From Bacillota bacterium (GTDB lineage: Bacteria > Sysuimicrobiota > Sysuimicrobiia > Sysuimicrobiales > Segetimicrobiaceae): 64,000 bases of DNA. The position numbers and the translations under genes were made by a program. Shown piece by piece: positions 8,486 through 18,452 of this stretch; within the stretch, counting starts at the first letter, position 1; each line of letters begins with the position of its first letter. The stretch spans positions 1-64,000 of the forward strand of contig JAJPJJ010000044.1 in NCBI GenBank assembly GCA_021324295.1. Reading direction: 5' to 3'. The notes beneath the pieces are model-generated. The model saw only the letters and a list, made by a program, of their open reading frames with translations, was not told where the DNA came from and made no database searches.

Positions 8486-9742
8486 CTACGTGGCGATCCG
8501 CTGCACCTGCGCGCCCAGGCTCCGCAGCTTGTCCTCGAGCGCCTCGTAGCCGCGGTCCAGGTTCTCGACGTTGGTGATCTGCGTCTCCCCGCGCGCCTGG
8601 AGGGCAGCGACGACCATCGCAGCGCCCGCGCGGATGTCCACCGCCTCGACCGGCGCGCCCGTGAGGTACGGCACGCCCGTGATCGTCGCCGTGTCGCCCT
8701 CGACGCGGATGTCCGCGCCCATCCGGCGCAACTCGTCGACGTATCCGAAGCGCTTCTCAAAGATCGTCTCACGGATCGCGCTCCGGCCGGGCACCGTGGC
8801 AAGCATCGCCGCGCACTGCGGATGGAGGTCCGTGGCAAACCCGGGATACGGCGCCGTGTCCACATCGATCGGGCGCAGCGCCCCCTCCACCCGGACCCGC
8901 ACGCCCGTGGGGTCGCTGTCCACGGTGACCCCGGCGTCGGCGAGCTTGGTGAGCGGCGCGGTAATGTGCTCGGGGATGAGGTCCTCGATCAGGACATCGC
9001 CGTGCGTCGCGGCCGCCGCGATGAGATAGGTCCCCGCCTCGATGCGGTCCGGGATGATCGCGTAGGTGGCGCCGTGGAGATCCCTCGCCCCTTCCACCGT
9101 GATGGTGCTGGTGCCGGCGCCCCGAACGCGCGCGCCCATGAGAGAGAGGAACACGGCGGTATCGACGACCTCGGGCTCGCGGGCGGCGTTCTGCAGCACG
9201 GTGATCCCCGGCGTGCGGGAGGCGGCCAGCATCAGGTTGATCGTCGTGCCCACGCTGCTGCGCGGCACGTAGAACGTCGCGGGCACGAGGCGGCGGGCGT
9301 GCGCCTTGAGGTAGCCGTGCTCGGTCACGACGTGCGCGCCGAGCGTCTCGAACCCGCGGATATGAAAGTCGACCGGCCGGCTCCCGATCACGCATCCGCC
9401 GGGGAGCGGCACCTCGGCCCGCCCGAGCCGGGCCAGCAGCATACCGGCCGTATAGATCGACGCCCGCATCTGGCGGCAGAGGCCGTACGGCGCCACATGG
9501 CCGCTGACCTCCCGGCTGTCCAGCTCCAGACGGCCGTTGTCCTGGAGGGCGGCGCGCACGCCGAGGGCGCGCAGGATCTCGAGCAGGGTCAGCACGTCGC
9601 GGCAGCGCGGCACGTTCTCGATGATCGAGCGGTCGGGGGCCAGCGCGGCCGCGGCGATGATCGCGAGGGAGCTGTTCTTGGCGCCCGCCACCCGGATCCG
9701 CCCGCGGAGCTGGACCCCGCCGCTGATGAGGAGGCGCTCCAC
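8486..9742 (-). CDS. murA: UDP-N-acetylglucosamine 1-carboxyvinyltransferase
   Basis: RVAGAKNSSLAIIAAAAL, LPGGCVIGSRPVDFHIRGFETLGA (catalytic Cys present), YVDELRRMGADIRVEG. Confidence 0.95.
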   Translation of the reverse strand: MERLLISGGVQLRGRIRVAGAKNSSLAIIAAAALAPDRSIIENVPRCRDVLTLLEILRALGVRAALQDNGRLELDSREVSGHVAPYGLCRQMRASIYTAGMLLARLGRAEVPLPGGCVIGSRPVDFHIRGFETLGAHVVTEHGYLKAHARRLVPATFYVPRSSVGTTINLMLAASRTPGITVLQNAAREPEVVDTAVFLSLMGARVRGAGTSTITVEGARDLHGATYAIIPDRIEAGTYLIAAAATHGDVLIEDLIPEHITAPLTKLADAGVTVDSDPTGVRVRVEGALRPIDVDTAPYPGFATDLHPQCAAMLATVPGRSAIRETIFEKRFGYVDELRRMGADIRVEGDTATITGVPYLTGAPVEAVDIRAGAAMVVAALQARGETQITNVENLDRGYEALEDKLRSLGAQVQRIAT

Positions 9743-9770
9743 CCGGGTGCCGGTGCCGCCGGCGACTGCG

Positions 9771-10061
9771 TCAGCGCGAGCCAGCGGTGGTCCCCCCGAA
9801 GGCAACCTGCACGTAGCACCGGACGAGCTCCTCGAGGAGGCGGTCCCGGTCGATCTGCCGGATGAGCGTGCGGGCGTCCTTGTAGCTCGTGATGTATGTG
9901 GGGTCGCCGGAGACGAGATACCCCACGATCTGATCGACAGGGTTATACCCGCGCTCCGCCAGGGCGTCGTATACATACCGCAGCGCCTCGCGGACGTCCC
10001 GGAGCTGCCTCGCGCCGACCCGGAAGATGCCCGTCTTCTCCTGCTCTCCCATGCCGCTCAT
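9771..10061 (-). CDS. ireB: IreB-family regulatory phosphoprotein (UPF0297/DUF965)
   Basis: [60 protein letters not shown]. Confidence 0.88.
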   Translation of the reverse strand: MSGMGEQEKTGIFRVGARQLRDVREALRYVYDALAERGYNPVDQIVGYLVSGDPTYITSYKDARTLIRQIDRDRLLEELVRCYVQVAFGGTTAGSR

Positions 10062-10077
10062 CGCACCCTCCCACCTC

Positions 10078-10977
10078 TCACGGACGGGCGACACCGGGGG
10101 CGTGCCCACTCGGCGGCCGGGTCCCCACGTGGATCGCCGCGATCCCCGTCAACAGATTGTGGTAGCAGACCCGCTCGAATCCCGCACGCACGAGCATCGC
10201 CGCGAACGCGTCCTGGTCGGGCCACTCGCGGATCGACGTCGGGAGATAGAGGTACGCGTCCGCGTGCCGGGAGGCGAGCCGCCCGAGCCACGGCATCAGG
10301 GTAAACGAGTACAGGTCGTACAGGCGCGCGAGCACCGCGTGCCGCGGCCGGCTGAACTCCAGCACCGCGAGCTGGCCGCCGGGACGGAGCACCCGCCGAA
10401 GCTCCCGCAGGGCGGACGCGGGGTGCACGACGTTCCGGATCCCGAACCCGACCGTCGCGGCATCGAACGCCGCATCCGGCAGGGCCAGCGCCTCGGCGTC
10501 GCCCTGGGCGAACCGGCAGACCGCGCCCGTGCCCGCGGCGGCTGCGCGCCGGCGGGCGATCCGCAGCATCTCCTCGCTGACATCGATGCCGACCACCCGC
10601 CCCCGGGCGCCGACGCGACGGGCCAGCAGGAGGGCGAGGTCACCGGTCCCGCAGCACACGTCCAGCCCCCGCCCGCCCGGGCGGAGATCGAGCAGCCGCA
10701 CCGTCGCCTCCTTCCACCTCCGATGCAGCCCGGCGCTGATCACCGCGTTGGTCAGATCGTACCGGTGAGCGATCGCCCCGAACATCCGCCGGACGTACCG
10801 GGCCTTCTCCTCCTCGGTGGCGAGGCCGCGCCCCACCCGCAGGCCCTCCACGCCCGAGGACGCGTCGGGGCGGGGGACCGGCGCGCCACCGCGCCCCGCC
10901 CCGGGGCCCTCGGCAGCGGGCGCACCGCCGGAGTGCTGGCGCGGCCCGCACGGGGGGAGGCCGGCTCGCTCCATCAC
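10078..10977 (-). CDS. ubiE: Demethylmenaquinone/ubiquinone methyltransferase UbiE/MenG
   Basis: [83 protein letters not shown]. Confidence 0.92.
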   Translation of the reverse strand: MMERAGLPPCGPRQHSGGAPAAEGPGAGRGGAPVPRPDASSGVEGLRVGRGLATEEEKARYVRRMFGAIAHRYDLTNAVISAGLHRRWKEATVRLLDLRPGGRGLDVCCGTGDLALLLARRVGARGRVVGIDVSEEMLRIARRRAAAAGTGAVCRFAQGDAEALALPDAAFDAATVGFGIRNVVHPASALRELRRVLRPGGQLAVLEFSRPRHAVLARLYDLYSFTLMPWLGRLASRHADAYLYLPTSIREWPDQDAFAAMLVRAGFERVCYHNLLTGIAAIHVGTRPPSGHAPGVARP

Positions 10978-11073
10978 GGAAGGGCGGGGTGACGGCCTGG
11001 CACGCTGCGTCAGGGCCTCCTGCGCGGGAAATCAAGGAGGTACTGTTCGCCCCCGGGAGAACCTTTCCTGTGC

Positions 11074-12417
11074 GTGCGGGGAGAGCTCCACATGGGGGGT
11101 GGCGGCATGGCGATGGTCAGACGGTGGACAGCGCTCGCGGCGGTGGCCGCGGTCGCGGTGGCCCTCGCGCAGGCGGGCGCCGGTGCGCAGGCGCCGATCG
11201 CGCTCCGGTACTACTATCCGGTGGGAGCCTCGGGACCGCTCAACAGGCTCATGACCGAGATGGTCAACGACTTCAACGCCTCCCATCCCGGGATCCGGGT
11301 CGAGCCGGTCTTCGCGGGCAACTACGTGGAGGCGATGGCCAAGGCGATGACGGCCGTCCTCGGCGGGACGCCGCCCGACCTCGCGGTGCTGGACACGCCG
11401 GAGCTGTACTCCCTGCTGGACCGCAACGCGATCATCCCCCTCGACGACCTGATCGCGCAATCCGGCGGGGCCAGGTGGCTCGATGACTTCTACGGCGCGC
11501 TCCTCCTCAACGCCCGTGCAAACGGGCACGTCTACAGCATCCCCTGGCAGCGTAGCACCCCGATCTTCTACTACAACAAGGACATGTTCCGCAAGGCCGG
11601 GCTGGATCCGAACCGGCCGCCCAAGAACTGGACGGAGCTCGCGGCGTACGGGCAGAAGCTCACGGTCCGCGACGCGAGCGACCGGGTGACCCAATGGGGC
11701 GTCGAGGCGCCGGTCGCCGATACCTCGCCGTGGGTGTTCCAGGGGTTCCTGATCGAGGCGGGCGCCAAGTACTTCGACACCGAGACCGGGAAGTGGGTGA
11801 AGTTCAACTCGCCGGAGGCGGTCTCGGCCCTCCAGTTCATCCTGGACCTGCAGCGCAAGTACAAGGTGCACCCGCCCGGGCCCACCAGCAAAGCGTTCTG
11901 GGACCAGGTCCCGCAGGACTTCATCCAGCAGAAGGTGGCGATGATCTACTCGACCACCGGCAACATGACGTTCATCCGGACGAACGCCAAATTCGAGTGG
12001 AACGCCGCGTTCATGCCGGCCGGGAAGCGGTACGGGGCGCCCACCGGCGGCGGCAGCTTCTACATCTTCAACAAGATCCCGCAGGACCACGTGCAGGCGG
12101 CGTGGACGTTCATTCGCTGGATGACAGAGCCGGCGCAGGCGGCGCGGTGGAGCATCGGCAGCGGGTACGTGCCGATCCGCAAGACCGAGCTGTCGGCCCC
12201 GGCGTTCGCGGCCTACCTGAAGCAGGTGCCCCAGGCGCTCACCGCGACCCTGCAGCTGCGGGTCGCCGGCGAGCAGATGACGATCCACGACGTCGACCAG
12301 ATCGGCACGATCCTGGTGACGGCGATCCAGGCGGCGCAGTCGGGACGGCTCAGCCCCCAGGCCGCGCTGGACCAGGCGCAGCGAGACGCGACCGCCATCT
12401 TGCAGAAGTACCAGTAG
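11074..12417 (+). CDS. ABC transporter extracellular solute-binding protein (UgpB-like, sugar/glycerol-3-phosphate type)
   Basis: Signal peptide; MVNDFNASHPGIRVEPVFAGNYVEAMAKAMTAVLGGTPPDLAVL; YSIPWQRSTPIFYYNKDMFRKAGLDPNRPPKNWTEL. Confidence 0.9.
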   Translation: MRGELHMGGGGMAMVRRWTALAAVAAVAVALAQAGAGAQAPIALRYYYPVGASGPLNRLMTEMVNDFNASHPGIRVEPVFAGNYVEAMAKAMTAVLGGTPPDLAVLDTPELYSLLDRNAIIPLDDLIAQSGGARWLDDFYGALLLNARANGHVYSIPWQRSTPIFYYNKDMFRKAGLDPNRPPKNWTELAAYGQKLTVRDASDRVTQWGVEAPVADTSPWVFQGFLIEAGAKYFDTETGKWVKFNSPEAVSALQFILDLQRKYKVHPPGPTSKAFWDQVPQDFIQQKVAMIYSTTGNMTFIRTNAKFEWNAAFMPAGKRYGAPTGGGSFYIFNKIPQDHVQAAWTFIRWMTEPAQAARWSIGSGYVPIRKTELSAPAFAAYLKQVPQALTATLQLRVAGEQMTIHDVDQIGTILVTAIQAAQSGRLSPQAALDQAQRDATAILQKYQ

Positions 12418-12528
12418 CCGGCCCTGTCCATCGCGGAGGCGTCCTGGCAAGCGGCGTGCGGCAGGAACTCCTGCGACGGCGCCCTGGTGCGGCATCGCGC
12501 AGGCCCGGCGGCGGGGCGATAGGAGATC

Positions 12529-13470
12529 ATGCAGGACCAGACTGAGGTCCGGCGCTTCGTGGCGAGCCCGGTCGCCCTCGCGCGGCCCGCCGCCCTGCGA
12601 CGGCGGTGGCGGGTGCAGCCGTATCTGTTCCTGCTGCCGTCGCTCGCGTTCCTCGCGACCTTCACCTACTACCCGATCCTGTCCTCGCTCGAGATGAGCC
12701 TGTACCGGGTCACCGCCACGGTATCGCATCCCACCTTCACGGGCCTGCGCAACTACGCCGGGTTGGCCACAGACCCGATCTTCCGGCAGGTGCTGCGCAA
12801 CAGCGCGGAGTTCCTCGCCGGCACGGTCCCGGTCACGGTCGCGCTGGCGCTCGTGCTCGCCCTTCTCCTCAACCGCGCGCACGCGCTCACCACGCCGTTC
12901 CGGACGGCGTTCTTCTACCCGACCCTCCTGCCGCTCGTCGGGGCCGCGGCGATCTGGCTGTTCGTGTACACGCCGGGGTACGGGCTGATCGACGTGTACC
13001 TGCGGGCGATCGTGGGCGGCGGCGTGAACTGGCTGGGGTCGCCCGCGCTGGCGCTACCGGCGGTGATGATCCTCACGATCTGGAAGAACGCCGGGTACTA
13101 CATGCTGTTCTACCTGGCCGGCCTGCAGACGATCCCCGCCGAGCTGTACGAGGCTGGCCGCCTGGAAGGCGCCTCGGGGTGGCAGCAGTTCCGGGCGATC
13201 ACGTTTCCGCTGCTCGGCCCCACCACCCTGTTTGTCCTGCTGATCGCCAGCATCAACGCGTTCCAGTCGGTGGACCAGATCTGGCTGATGACCGGCGGCG
13301 GCCCTGACAACACGACGAACCTCCTCCTCTTCTACATCTACCAGGTGGCGTTCATGTTCTTCGACCTCGGCAAGGCGGCCGCGCTCACGGTGTTCCTGCT
13401 CGCGGTGCTCATGGCGATCGCCGCCTTGAGCTTTGGGGTCCTGGAGCGGCGGATCCATTACGAGGTGTAG
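12529..13470 (+). CDS. Sugar ABC transporter permease (UgpA/MalF type)
   Basis: YLFLLPSLAFLATFTYYPILSSLEMSLY; EAGRLEGASGWQQFRAITFPLLGPT EAA loop. Confidence 0.92.
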   Translation: MQDQTEVRRFVASPVALARPAALRRRWRVQPYLFLLPSLAFLATFTYYPILSSLEMSLYRVTATVSHPTFTGLRNYAGLATDPIFRQVLRNSAEFLAGTVPVTVALALVLALLLNRAHALTTPFRTAFFYPTLLPLVGAAAIWLFVYTPGYGLIDVYLRAIVGGGVNWLGSPALALPAVMILTIWKNAGYYMLFYLAGLQTIPAELYEAGRLEGASGWQQFRAITFPLLGPTTLFVLLIASINAFQSVDQIWLMTGGGPDNTTNLLLFYIYQVAFMFFDLGKAAALTVFLLAVLMAIAALSFGVLERRIHYEV

Positions 13471-13471
13471 G

Positions 13472-14311
13472 GTGACGCCGCGAGGCTCCCGCCAGCTCGT
13501 CACGGCGCTCTGGGCGCTGGGGGTCGGGGCCATGGCGTTCGTCTGGGTGTTCCCGCTGCTCTGGGCGTTTTCCACGTCGCTACGGGCCCCCGGGCAGCTC
13601 GGTTCCCAGATCGCGTCGCTGTGGGTCCACCACCCCACGTTCGCCAACTTCCGGGAGGCGTGGTCCGACGCGCCGTTCCTGCGCCTCTACTACAACACCG
13701 CGGTCGTCGTGTTCGGCATCCTGGGGGTGCAGCTCGTCACGATCACGCTCGCGGCGTACGCGTTCGCGCGCCTCCAGTTTCCCGGCCGCGACCTGCTGTT
13801 CCGCCTGTTCCTCCTGCAGCTCATGGTCGCGCCGTCCGCCCTGATCCTGCCGAACTTCGTGACGATCCGCGCGCTCGGGCTCCTCAACACGCGGCTGGGG
13901 ATCATGATCCCGTACTTCGCCTCGGCGTTCGGGACGTTTCTCCTCCGGCAGGCGTTCCGCAGCGTGCCGCGGGACCTCGAGGACGCCGCGGCGATCGACG
14001 GCTGCAACAGCCTGCAGACGATCTGGCACGTGTTCGTCCCGCTCGCACGCCCGACCCTCGTGGCGTTCTCGATCGTGAGCATCGTCTACCACTACAACGA
14101 GTTCCTCTGGCCGCTCATCATCACCGATACCGAGCGGGCCCGCACCGTCACGGTCGGCCTGGCGTCGTTCACGCAGTCGGCGGAGTCCGGGGCACAGTGG
14201 AACCTGATCGCCGCGGGCACGGTGATCGTGATCCTGCCGTTGCTCGCGGTGTTCGTGCTGTTCCAGCGCAAGTTCGTGGAGAGCTTCATGTACTCGGGCC
14301 TCAAGGGCTGA
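13472..14311 (+). CDS. Sugar ABC transporter permease (UgpE/MalG type)
   Basis: EDAAAIDGCNSLQTIWHVFVPLARPTLVAFSI EAA loop; GTG start just after the preceding stop. Confidence 0.92.
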   Translation: MTPRGSRQLVTALWALGVGAMAFVWVFPLLWAFSTSLRAPGQLGSQIASLWVHHPTFANFREAWSDAPFLRLYYNTAVVVFGILGVQLVTITLAAYAFARLQFPGRDLLFRLFLLQLMVAPSALILPNFVTIRALGLLNTRLGIMIPYFASAFGTFLLRQAFRSVPRDLEDAAAIDGCNSLQTIWHVFVPLARPTLVAFSIVSIVYHYNEFLWPLIITDTERARTVTVGLASFTQSAESGAQWNLIAAGTVIVILPLLAVFVLFQRKFVESFMYSGLKG

Positions 14312-14337
14312 GCGGCCCCGCGGCACGGCCGGGCCTG

Positions 14338-14346
14338 TGCTATAAT
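14338..14346 (+). promoter_or_regulatory. Extended -10 promoter (TGCTATAAT) for tRNA-Met
   Basis: TGCTATAAT ends 8 nt before the mature tRNA 5' end; no good -35. Confidence 0.6.
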
Positions 14347-14354
14347 CCTCGCGA

Positions 14355-14425
14355 GGGCCCGTAGCTCAAGGGCAGAGCATCCGGCTCATAACCGGCGGAT
14401 CCAGGTTCGAGCCCTGGCGGGCCCA
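14355..14425 (+). tRNA. tRNA with CAT anticodon (Met, or Ile2 if modified)
   Basis: GGGCCCG-TA-GCTCAAGGGCAGAGC-A-TCCGGCTCATAACCGGC-GGAT-CCAGGTTCGAGCCCTGG-CGGGCCC-A. Confidence 0.9.
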
Positions 14426-14710
14426 AGTTGACAAGGGCTTGCGAGTGGGCCCCCTCGCTGGTCCCTCCCTTGCACCGCCATCGTTGGGGGGACGAGATCT
14501 CGCGCGCTCGATGGCAACCGTGCCCTCGGGCCATCGAGCTCCGGATGGCGGCAACCGACGAAGTCAACCTGAGCTGGTTCCATGGAATCGGTTTCGAAGC
14601 GCACCATCCCAGGGAGCGGAGAGCGCGGGGGCCCACCGGGTCTACGGTCGGCGTGCGGCCTCGAACGCGCGGCCTTCGCTGGCCACCGGCACGGAAGGGG
14701 AAGGGTACGG

Positions 14711-14785
14711 GCAGCGCAACGGTCGAGGGTCGACCCCGGGGCATGCCCGGGACCGGGGCCCCCGCCCTCCGTTGCCGCTCGCGGC
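14711..14785. other. Long imperfect hairpin / candidate terminator or structured RNA
   Basis: GCGCAACGG...GAGGG pairs with CCCTCCGTTGCCGC, enclosing CCCCGGGGCATGCCCGGG; lies between tRNA-Met and a convergent gene. Confidence 0.45.
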
Positions 14786-14866
14786 AGCACGAGCCCCCCG
14801 GAGGACGGCGCTCCAGACCCGAGAAGAGGGACCGGTCCGCTGTCCCGCCCCGCGCGTGTGCGCCTG

Positions 14867-15577
14867 CTATCGGCCCCCTGCGCGCAACCGCTCGATCTCC
14901 AGCGCCTGCTCGGCCACGAGACGCTTGAGGCGCGCGTTTTCCGCTTCGAGGCCCTCCCGCGCGCCCGCCTCCTCGTGCGCCACGCCCCGCCGCGAGGTGC
15001 CCCCGGTCACCACGTCCTCGACCGGACGGCGGTCGGGCGCGACCGGCGGCTCCGGCGCGGGCCCGGTCGGCGCAGGAGCCACGGCTGCTTGCGGCTGGAC
15101 TCCGCGCTCCGGCGCACCCCCGTACGCGGGGGCGCCGGGCGCCGCCGCCTCGCCGGGCACCTGCACCCATCGCCCCTGGCGCTGCCCGTAGACGTGCACA
15201 CCCCGCGCACCGGCCTCCCGCAGCAGGCGGCCCGCGCGCCCGCTGTCCCGGTGTGCGCGGACCACCACCATCGTCGCGCCGCGATCGATCTGGTCGTCAT
15301 ACCAGCGGGCATCCTGATCGGGGATCCCCTGCGCCTCGAGGCTCGATGCGTCCTCCCCCATCCGGAAGAGGCGCTCGAACCAGCCCTTGAAGGTATTGCT
15401 GCGGTCGGTGACCGAGTAGTCCGCGCGCGCCACACCGGCATCCCGCAGCGCATCCACCGCTCGATCCGCTGTCGCCCGATCGTCGAACAGACCGATCACG
15501 TATTCCATCGCCATTCCCCCTGACGCGTGCCACGCTCCGAGCCCCGTTGAGTTTTTCCCCGCGCGCGGCCCGCTCAA
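14867..15577 (-). CDS. General stress protein 17M/YflT-like domain protein with proline-rich linker and C-terminal leucine zipper
   Basis: MEYVIGLFDDRATADRAVDALRDAGVARADYSVTD...GATMVVVRAHRDSGRAGRLLREAGARGVHVYGQ; C-terminal LEAENARLKRLVAEQALEIERLR. True start is probably the internal MEYVIGLF. Confidence 0.7.
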   Translation of the reverse strand: MSGPRAGKNSTGLGAWHASGGMAMEYVIGLFDDRATADRAVDALRDAGVARADYSVTDRSNTFKGWFERLFRMGEDASSLEAQGIPDQDARWYDDQIDRGATMVVVRAHRDSGRAGRLLREAGARGVHVYGQRQGRWVQVPGEAAAPGAPAYGGAPERGVQPQAAVAPAPTGPAPEPPVAPDRRPVEDVVTGGTSRRGVAHEEAGAREGLEAENARLKRLVAEQALEIERLRAGGR

Positions 15578-15943
15578 GCCCCGGCTGCGGACCCAGTCGC
15601 GGCCGCCGCCGAGCGCTGCTCCGGCGCGGGCGGGGTCGGCTGCGCCGCGTCGGCGCCTTCACGCGGGCCGGCCGATCGCGCATGCGGCCCGGCACGGCGC
15701 GCGAACCCGGGTCCGGCACGCACGCCGGGGGAACGGGAAAAATTGTCTGGGTGGTTTTCGACGGCCTCGCAGCGCCGATCCCGCACCGTTTGCCGGATCG
15801 AGGGCCTGGGCGGCGGATCCGACACCCCTCGGTTGGACTAGGCCCTGCCCCCGGGGCTCAACCCCCGAAGGGATGCGTGATGACTCACAACACCCCCTCG
15901 CCCGTCCGCTGCGGAGGGTGCACGAGAGCAAGGAGGGTCCTGT

Positions 15944-17110
15944 ATGGCATCGTCGTTCCATGCCGGCCAAGCCCCAAGCGGCGAGGTGCCGCAGCCTGTG
16001 AGGAACGGCGCCGGGGCAACGGATCCCGGCCCGCGCAATATCGAGCGAGACAGGCAAAATCCTCACTTGCTGCTGCCGCCCGTCACCGACCACGGCAGTG
16101 TGCCCAACCTCAAATTCTCGTTCTCCGATACGCACAACCGGGTGCACGAAGGCGGCTGGGCGCGAGAGGTCACACAGCGGGAGCTGCCGGTTGCGACGAC
16201 GCTCGCGGGCGTCACTATGCGCCTGACCCGAGGTGGTGTGCGCGAGCTCCACTGGCACAAGGCCAGCGAGTGGGCGTACATGCTGTACGGACGCGCGCGC
16301 ATCACCGCGGTGGATCAAGAGGGGCGCAACTTCGTCGACGATGTGAGCGTGGGCGACCTGTGGTTCTTCCCCGCCGGCATCCCCCATTCGATCCAGGGCC
16401 TGGAGGAGGACGGCGCCGAGTTCCTCCTGGTCTTCGACGATGGAGACTTTTCGGAGAACGAGACGTTCTCGATCGCGGATTGGTTCGCGCATGCTCCGCG
16501 GGACGTGCTGGCCAAGAACTTCGGCGTCTCGGAGGCCGATCTTGCGGGCATCCCGAGCTCCGAGCGGTACATCTTTCAGGGCACGGTGCCCGGCCCACTG
16601 GAAGCGGACAGGGTGGTCAGCCCGAAGGGCGAGGTGCCGAGCGCGTTCAGCTACCGCCTGCTGGCGCAGTCCCCGATCCGCACACCGGGCGGCGGAGTCC
16701 GGATCGCAGACGCCACCAACTTTCCGATCACGACGACGGCGTGCGCGCTCGTCGAGATCGAGCCGGGCGGGCTCCGGGAACTGCACTGGCATACGACCAC
16801 CGACGAGTGGCAGTACTACATCGAAGGCAAGGGCCGCATGACGGTCTTTGCCAACTCGGGTCGGGCCCGGACGTTCGACTACCAGGCGGGAGACGTCGGG
16901 TACGTGCCGTTCGCGATGGGCCACTACATCGAGAACACCGGCGAGGGACCCCTGCGCTTCCTCGAGCTGTTCAAGCACAGCCGCTTCGCCGACATCTCGC
17001 TCAACCAGTGGATGGCGCTGACGCCCCCGCAGCTGGTGCGCGACCACCTGCACCTCCCCGAGCGCGTCGTGGCGCGTCTTCGCCAGGAGAAGTGGCCGGT
17101 CGTCCGCTAG
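15944..17110 (+). CDS. oxdC: Bicupin oxalate decarboxylase
   Basis: Two cupin motifs ([21 protein letters not shown] and [22 protein letters not shown]), lid [37 protein letters not shown]. Confidence 0.93.
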   Translation: MASSFHAGQAPSGEVPQPVRNGAGATDPGPRNIERDRQNPHLLLPPVTDHGSVPNLKFSFSDTHNRVHEGGWAREVTQRELPVATTLAGVTMRLTRGGVRELHWHKASEWAYMLYGRARITAVDQEGRNFVDDVSVGDLWFFPAGIPHSIQGLEEDGAEFLLVFDDGDFSENETFSIADWFAHAPRDVLAKNFGVSEADLAGIPSSERYIFQGTVPGPLEADRVVSPKGEVPSAFSYRLLAQSPIRTPGGGVRIADATNFPITTTACALVEIEPGGLRELHWHTTTDEWQYYIEGKGRMTVFANSGRARTFDYQAGDVGYVPFAMGHYIENTGEGPLRFLELFKHSRFADISLNQWMALTPPQLVRDHLHLPERVVARLRQEKWPVVR

Positions 17111-18452
17111 CGGCTCCCGCGCCCGGTAGCCAGCGTCCCCATCCGGGCTCGCCCTGGGGGCGGCCGTCGCGGGCCACTAGGCGGCCCCGGCAGAACGTCA
17201 TCGTCGGGCGGCCGACGACCTCCATCCCGGCGTACGGGGTCCACCCGGCCCGGCTGACTACCTGGCCATCGGTGAGCACCCGCCTGGCCTCGGGTTCCAC
17301 CAGCACGATGTCGGCGTCCGCGCCCGGCGCAAGCGCGCCCTTGCGGGGGTAGAAGCCATAGAGCCGGGCGGGCCACTCGCAGAGGACGTCGACGACCCGC
17401 TCGACCGTGAGGTGCCCCTCGTGCGCCGCGTGGAGCAGCAGCGCGAGCGTCGTCTCCACGCCGGGCAGGCCGAAGTGACACGTCCAGATGTCCCCGGCGC
17501 GCTTCTGCTCGCGGGTCGATGGGGCGTGGTCGGTGCTCATGTGGGTGATCGCCCCTGCCCGCAGGAGGCGCCACATTTCCACGGCGTCGCCGGCGCTGCG
17601 CAGCCGCGCCGGCGGCGTGAACTTGCGCAGCGGGCCATGCTCCAAGACCTCGTCCTCCCTGAGGTAGAAGTACTGGGGGCAGCTCTCCACCCAGATGCGA
17701 GCGCCCCTGTCGCGCTCCCGTCCCACGAGCTCCACGACCGCCGGGTGGCTGGTGTGGGCGACGACCACGCGCGCGCCGGTGAGCCGCGCGAGCAGCGCCA
17801 CCTCCGCGGCCGCGACGGCCTCGGCCTCCCGGCTCCGCCACTCCGGGACGACCCCGTAATCTGTGCGGCCCGCCCGGCGCAGCGCCGCCTCGCGCTCGCG
17901 GGTGATCGCGTCGTCCTCGCAGTGTGCCAGCACGATCCCGTCCCACCGCGCGACGTCCCGGAGGCACTGCAGGAGGTCGCCGGCCAGGACGGCCGGCACG
18001 CCGTGGGTCTCACACGTGAACACCTTGAGGTAGGCCGCCCCGGCCTCCCACACCTCGCGCAGGGCCCGGAGCCGGTCGGGCCACACGTGCGCGGCGAGCC
18101 CGTAGTCCACGAGGGAGCGCCGGCGGAGGTGGTCGACCTTGCGCCGCAGCTCCTGCGCGTCCCGCACCGGCGCGCCGTGGGTGTGCTCGATGACCGTGGT
18201 AGCGCCGCCGACGGCGGCCGCGGCGCTCCCGGTGATGAAGTCCTCGCGCGCCGGATCCCCCGGGTCCATGAAGTGCACGTGGCTGTCGACCACACCCGGC
18301 AGGGCCAGCAGTCCGCCTGCGTCCACGGTCTCCCGCGCGGCGGCGTCGAGCGACCCAAGGGCCACGATCGTCCCGCCCGCGACGTGGATGTCCGCCTGGC
18401 ACCGCCCGCGCGGGGTGACGACCACGGCGCCCCGGACGCTCAGGTCGAGCAC
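17001..18452 (-). CDS. Cyclic amidohydrolase (dihydroorotase/allantoinase/hydantoinase superfamily)
   Basis: [26 protein letters not shown] (carbamylated Lys context), [21 protein letters not shown]; low-complexity C-terminus runs antisense into oxdC. Confidence 0.9.
   Translation of the reverse strand: MLDLSVRGAVVVTPRGRCQADIHVAGGTIVALGSLDAAARETVDAGGLLALPGVVDSHVHFMDPGDPAREDFITGSAAAAVGGATTVIEHTHGAPVRDAQELRRKVDHLRRRSLVDYGLAAHVWPDRLRALREVWEAGAAYLKVFTCETHGVPAVLAGDLLQCLRDVARWDGIVLAHCEDDAITREREAALRRAGRTDYGVVPEWRSREAEAVAAAEVALLARLTGARVVVAHTSHPAVVELVGRERDRGARIWVESCPQYFYLREDEVLEHGPLRKFTPPARLRSAGDAVEMWRLLRAGAITHMSTDHAPSTREQKRAGDIWTCHFGLPGVETTLALLLHAAHEGHLTVERVVDVLCEWPARLYGFYPRKGALAPGADADIVLVEPEARRVLTDGQVVSRAGWTPYAGMEVVGRPTMTFCRGRLVARDGRPQGEPGWGRWLPGAGAASGRPATSPGEDAPRRARGGAGGRAPAAGASAPSTG

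Noticed and set aside
11032-12882. 616 aa minus-strand ORF antisense to the sugar ABC transporter
   Set aside because: Shadow ORF with H/R/D/E-rich composition and no domain; sense strand is clearly coding.
7301-14425. Classical genomic island bounded by the tRNA fragment and intact tRNA
   Set aside because: The interval contains core genes (murA, ireB, ubiE, tRNA-Val) and the intact tRNA is on the wrong side for simple 3'-end integration; only a local scar is plausible.
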